Assembly: GCF_009189165.1 (NCBI RefSeq)
Contig: NZ_CP045118.1
Coordinates: 1,302,001 to 1,366,000, forward strand
Length of the DNA: 64,000 bases
Source: Pseudomonas sp. SCB32
GTDB taxonomy: Bacteria; Pseudomonadota; Gammaproteobacteria; Pseudomonadales; Pseudomonadaceae
Direction of reading: 5' to 3'
The notes beneath the pieces were generated by a model that had not been told where the DNA came from, did no database searches, and saw only the letters and a program-made list of their open reading frames with translations. Made by a program: the position numbers and the translations under genes. Positions 62,106-64,000 of this stretch are shown here, piece by piece (positions within the stretch are counted from its first letter, which is position 1; each line of letters starts with the position of its first letter).

Positions 62106-62939
62106 ATGGCACTGCACCCCTTGCTGCGCACTCTGCAGGTCTTGCCGGCTGCCTGGCTGTTTGCGGTAGCCATGGGCGCCGACCGTTATGGCTGCGAGGC
62201 GCCGATCCGCGTCGCCTATACCCGCAACCTGGTGTTCTTCCACGATGACGGTGGCGGCATCGACACCGACCTGATTGCCGAACTGGCGCGGCGCAGCGGC
62301 TGCAAGTTCGTGGCCTCGGTACGGCCGCGTGACGAGATCTGGCGGATGCTGGAAAGCGGCGACCTGGAGATGGGCACCAGCGGAGTTGCCACGCCGCAGC
62401 GGCGCACCTTCACTTACCTGCTGCCGTACGTCTATCTGCGCAACAAGCTGATCGTGCCGAACGAGTTGGGCGACATGCAGTCGCTGGAGGACTTCCACAA
62501 TATGCCCGGCGCGCGCATCGGCGTGATCGCCGGTTACCGCCATGGCCCTTATATCGATGCCGTGCTGCGCATTCTGCGGGGCGAGGGGCGGGTGGTGGAG
62601 TTCCATGACGATGCGACTCGCTTCACCGCATTGCTCAATGGCGACGTGGAAGGGGTGATCGGCCACGAGCTGAACCTGGAGGGCGCGGTCACCGATCGCC
62701 GTGAGCGCGAGCGGTTCCGGGTGGTCGATGTGATGCGCGGCCCGGCCACGCCGCACCACCTGATGCTCTCGCGCAAGCGATTCACCCCGGCGCAGAGCGC
62801 CGAATGGCTGCGCCTGATCGAGTCGCTGTGGCTGGACGGCAGCCTGGCCGGGATCATGCAACGCAACACGTCGCCGGCCATGGCGACGGAACTTCTCGAT
62901 AGCGGATATCGCTACGGCTCAACGGACAGAGGCTGGTGA
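62106..62939 (+). CDS. Periplasmic solute-binding protein (bacterial extracellular SBP family 3 type)
   Basis: A 277-residue protein with a signal peptide (about 1-24) and a type-3 binding fold (PIRVAYTRNLVFFHDDGGGIDTDLI, GDLEMGTSGVATPQRRTFTYLLPYV, GARIGVIAGYRHGPYID). ATG 62106 has GGAG seven bases ahead. The stop overlaps the start of the following sensor gene, so it is more likely the ligand-binding partner of a signalling protein than of a transporter. Confidence 0.82.
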   Translation: MALHPLLRTLQVLPAAWLFAVAMGADRYGCEAPIRVAYTRNLVFFHDDGGGIDTDLIAELARRSGCKFVASVRPRDEIWRMLESGDLEMGTSGVATPQRRTFTYLLPYVYLRNKLIVPNELGDMQSLEDFHNMPGARIGVIAGYRHGPYIDAVLRILRGEGRVVEFHDDATRFTALLNGDVEGVIGHELNLEGAVTDRRERERFRVVDVMRGPATPHHLMLSRKRFTPAQSAEWLRLIESLWLDGSLAGIMQRNTSPAMATELLDSGYRYGSTDRGW

Positions 62940-64000
62940 TGATGAAGGTACTCAAACGGGGCATCCCGCTGCAGCTGCTGGTGGCTGGCGCCATCATTGT
63001 CAGCATGCTGGTGCTGGCGGGTGCGTTGCTGATACAGGGCTACCGAGGCGTGGAAGGGGCGCTGGTGGCGGCGGCGGGCGAGTCGGCCAGCCAACTGGGC
63101 GCGACCATCAACGAGCGCATCCGCCGCCTGATCGATCCGGCGGAGAGCGCGCTGCGGCTGATGACCCACGACCCCATCTCGCAGATCGACAACCTGCCGG
63201 CGCGCCTGGAGCGCTTGCCGATGCTGGTGGAGAACCTGCGCGCCAACCGTACCCTGAGCGCGGTGTACATCGGTTACCCGAATGGCGAGTTCATGCTGAT
63301 CCGCGCGCTGCGCGTGCCCGAGGTGCGGCGAATCCTGCAGGCGCCGGACGACTCGAAATACCTGGTGCAGAGCCTGACCCTGGACAGCCAGGGGGCGCTG
63401 AAGGGCGAATGGCGCTTCTACGACAAGGACCTGCAACTGCTGGGCGCGCAGGAGCGCCCGGACTACAAGTACGACCCCCGACAGCGGCCCTGGTATCGGG
63501 AATCGCTCGACACCAGCAAGACCGTGCTGACCCAGCCCTATGTGTTCTTCACCACCCGTGAGATCGGCCTGACCCTGGCGCACCGCAGTGTTGACGGTGC
63601 GGCGGTGATCGGCATGGACGCTTCGGTCAACGACCTTGGCGGCGAAATGGGCGACCTGCGCCAGACGGCCCACACCGAGCTGGCGGTGGTCGATGGCAAG
63701 GGCACGGTGATCGCCTACCCGGACCTGACCAAGCTGCTGATCCATCAGGGCAACGAGCTGCGCCTGGCGACGCTGGAGGAACTGGGCGTGCCCAGCCTGA
63801 CCCAGCTGAACGCCGCGTCGATGCCGGCTGGCCAGCCTCGGGCCTTTGAGGCCGGGGGCGCGACCTGGTACGGCATCTGGGTTCCGCTGTCGAACTTCAC
63901 CAACAGCGAGGTGCGCGTGCTGATCGCTATTCCAGCCATCGAGCTGCTGGCCGGCGCCCGCCAGCTGCTGATCGACCAGGCCCTGTGGAGTGCGGTGTTG
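62939..64000 (+). CDS. Membrane sensor protein with dCache-type domain (partial, C-terminus outside window)
   Basis: 354 codons are visible. One membrane helix (about 10-33, LVAGAIIVSMLVLAGALL) is followed by a large periplasmic double-PAS region with ERIRRLIDPAESALRLM, YKYDPRQRPWYRESL and VFFTTREIGLTLAHR, as in dCache_1 sensors of GGDEF, HD-GYP, adenylate-cyclase or kinase proteins. The output domain is beyond the window. It starts within the stop of the binding protein (TGATG), which implies they act together. Confidence 0.8.
   Translation, partial: MMKVLKRGIPLQLLVAGAIIVSMLVLAGALLIQGYRGVEGALVAAAGESASQLGATINERIRRLIDPAESALRLMTHDPISQIDNLPARLERLPMLVENLRANRTLSAVYIGYPNGEFMLIRALRVPEVRRILQAPDDSKYLVQSLTLDSQGALKGEWRFYDKDLQLLGAQERPDYKYDPRQRPWYRESLDTSKTVLTQPYVFFTTREIGLTLAHRSVDGAAVIGMDASVNDLGGEMGDLRQTAHTELAVVDGKGTVIAYPDLTKLLIHQGNELRLATLEELGVPSLTQLNAASMPAGQPRAFEAGGATWYGIWVPLSNFTNSEVRVLIAIPAIELLAGARQLLIDQALWSAVL

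Noticed and set aside
1..64000. CRISPR arrays, insertion sequences, prophage or integrase genes
   Set aside because: No regularly spaced direct repeats, transposase or integrase motifs were seen on either strand.

Overview
This is a high-GC chromosome segment from a Pseudomonas, most likely near the P. aeruginosa/nitroreducens/citronellolis branch. The assignment rests on the recCBD order, an OprD-family porin, a PhaG-type transacylase, DUF2790 and GlxA-type AraC proteins, and many copies of the short palindromic intergenic repeats usual in this genus. Both ends cut genes: a PPK2 polyphosphate kinase at the left and a dCache-type sensor at the right. No CRISPR array, IS element or prophage was seen.

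Layout. 1-10 kb: ppk2 (minus), then recC-recB-recD with ATGA overlaps. 10-14.5 kb: a DGPF/YCII, SRPBCC, DUF899 and SnoaL-like gene set beside an ECF42-type sigma factor; a TGTCGA-N17-CGAC promoter stands before the set. 14.8-26.7 kb: a five-gene biosynthesis and export operon (iterative type I PKS, PLP alpha-oxoamine synthase, LolA-like periplasmic protein, outer-membrane barrel, MMPL/RND transporter), which is the strongest candidate for an undescribed pathway. 26.8-33 kb: an SDR, a gamma-glutamyl-GABA hydrolase-like enzyme, a PAS-GGDEF cyclase, a small hypothetical and an OprD porin followed by a possible small RNA.

33.4-47.4 kb is an envelope metal/thiol-stress region. It holds RidA, an HvfA-like RiPP precursor with EGKCG repeats fused to EF-hands, its MNIO (DUF692) and DUF2063 partners, Ohr, a DoxX/HvfX-like protein, a ferric-reductase-like membrane protein, a two-component system, a DUF2790 protein and a CcdA-thioredoxin fusion. 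After a HigBA-type toxin-antitoxin pair comes a second, bufferin-type MNIO cluster (DUF2282, DUF692, DUF2063, DoxX) with a divergent SigF-like sigma factor and NrsF-like anti-sigma factor. Repeated TGTAT half-sites tie the two-component system to the HvfA cluster and the reductase gene. GTAACC-N16-CGAA promoters face both ways between sigF and the bufferin genes.

47.4-52.5 kb is a mixed region with a beta-propeller-like protein, a winged-helix regulator, a second DUF899 protein, three membrane-anchored hypotheticals (one AT-rich and probably acquired) and an NTF2-like protein. 52.7-58.5 kb looks like a catabolic set for a quaternary ammonium compound: class II aldolase, betaine/choline-type binding protein, GlxA-type regulator, GMC dehydrogenase and Rieske oxygenase. 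58.8-64 kb holds a LysR/azoreductase pair, tRNA-Gly(CCC), phaG and a solute-binding protein with a truncated sensor.
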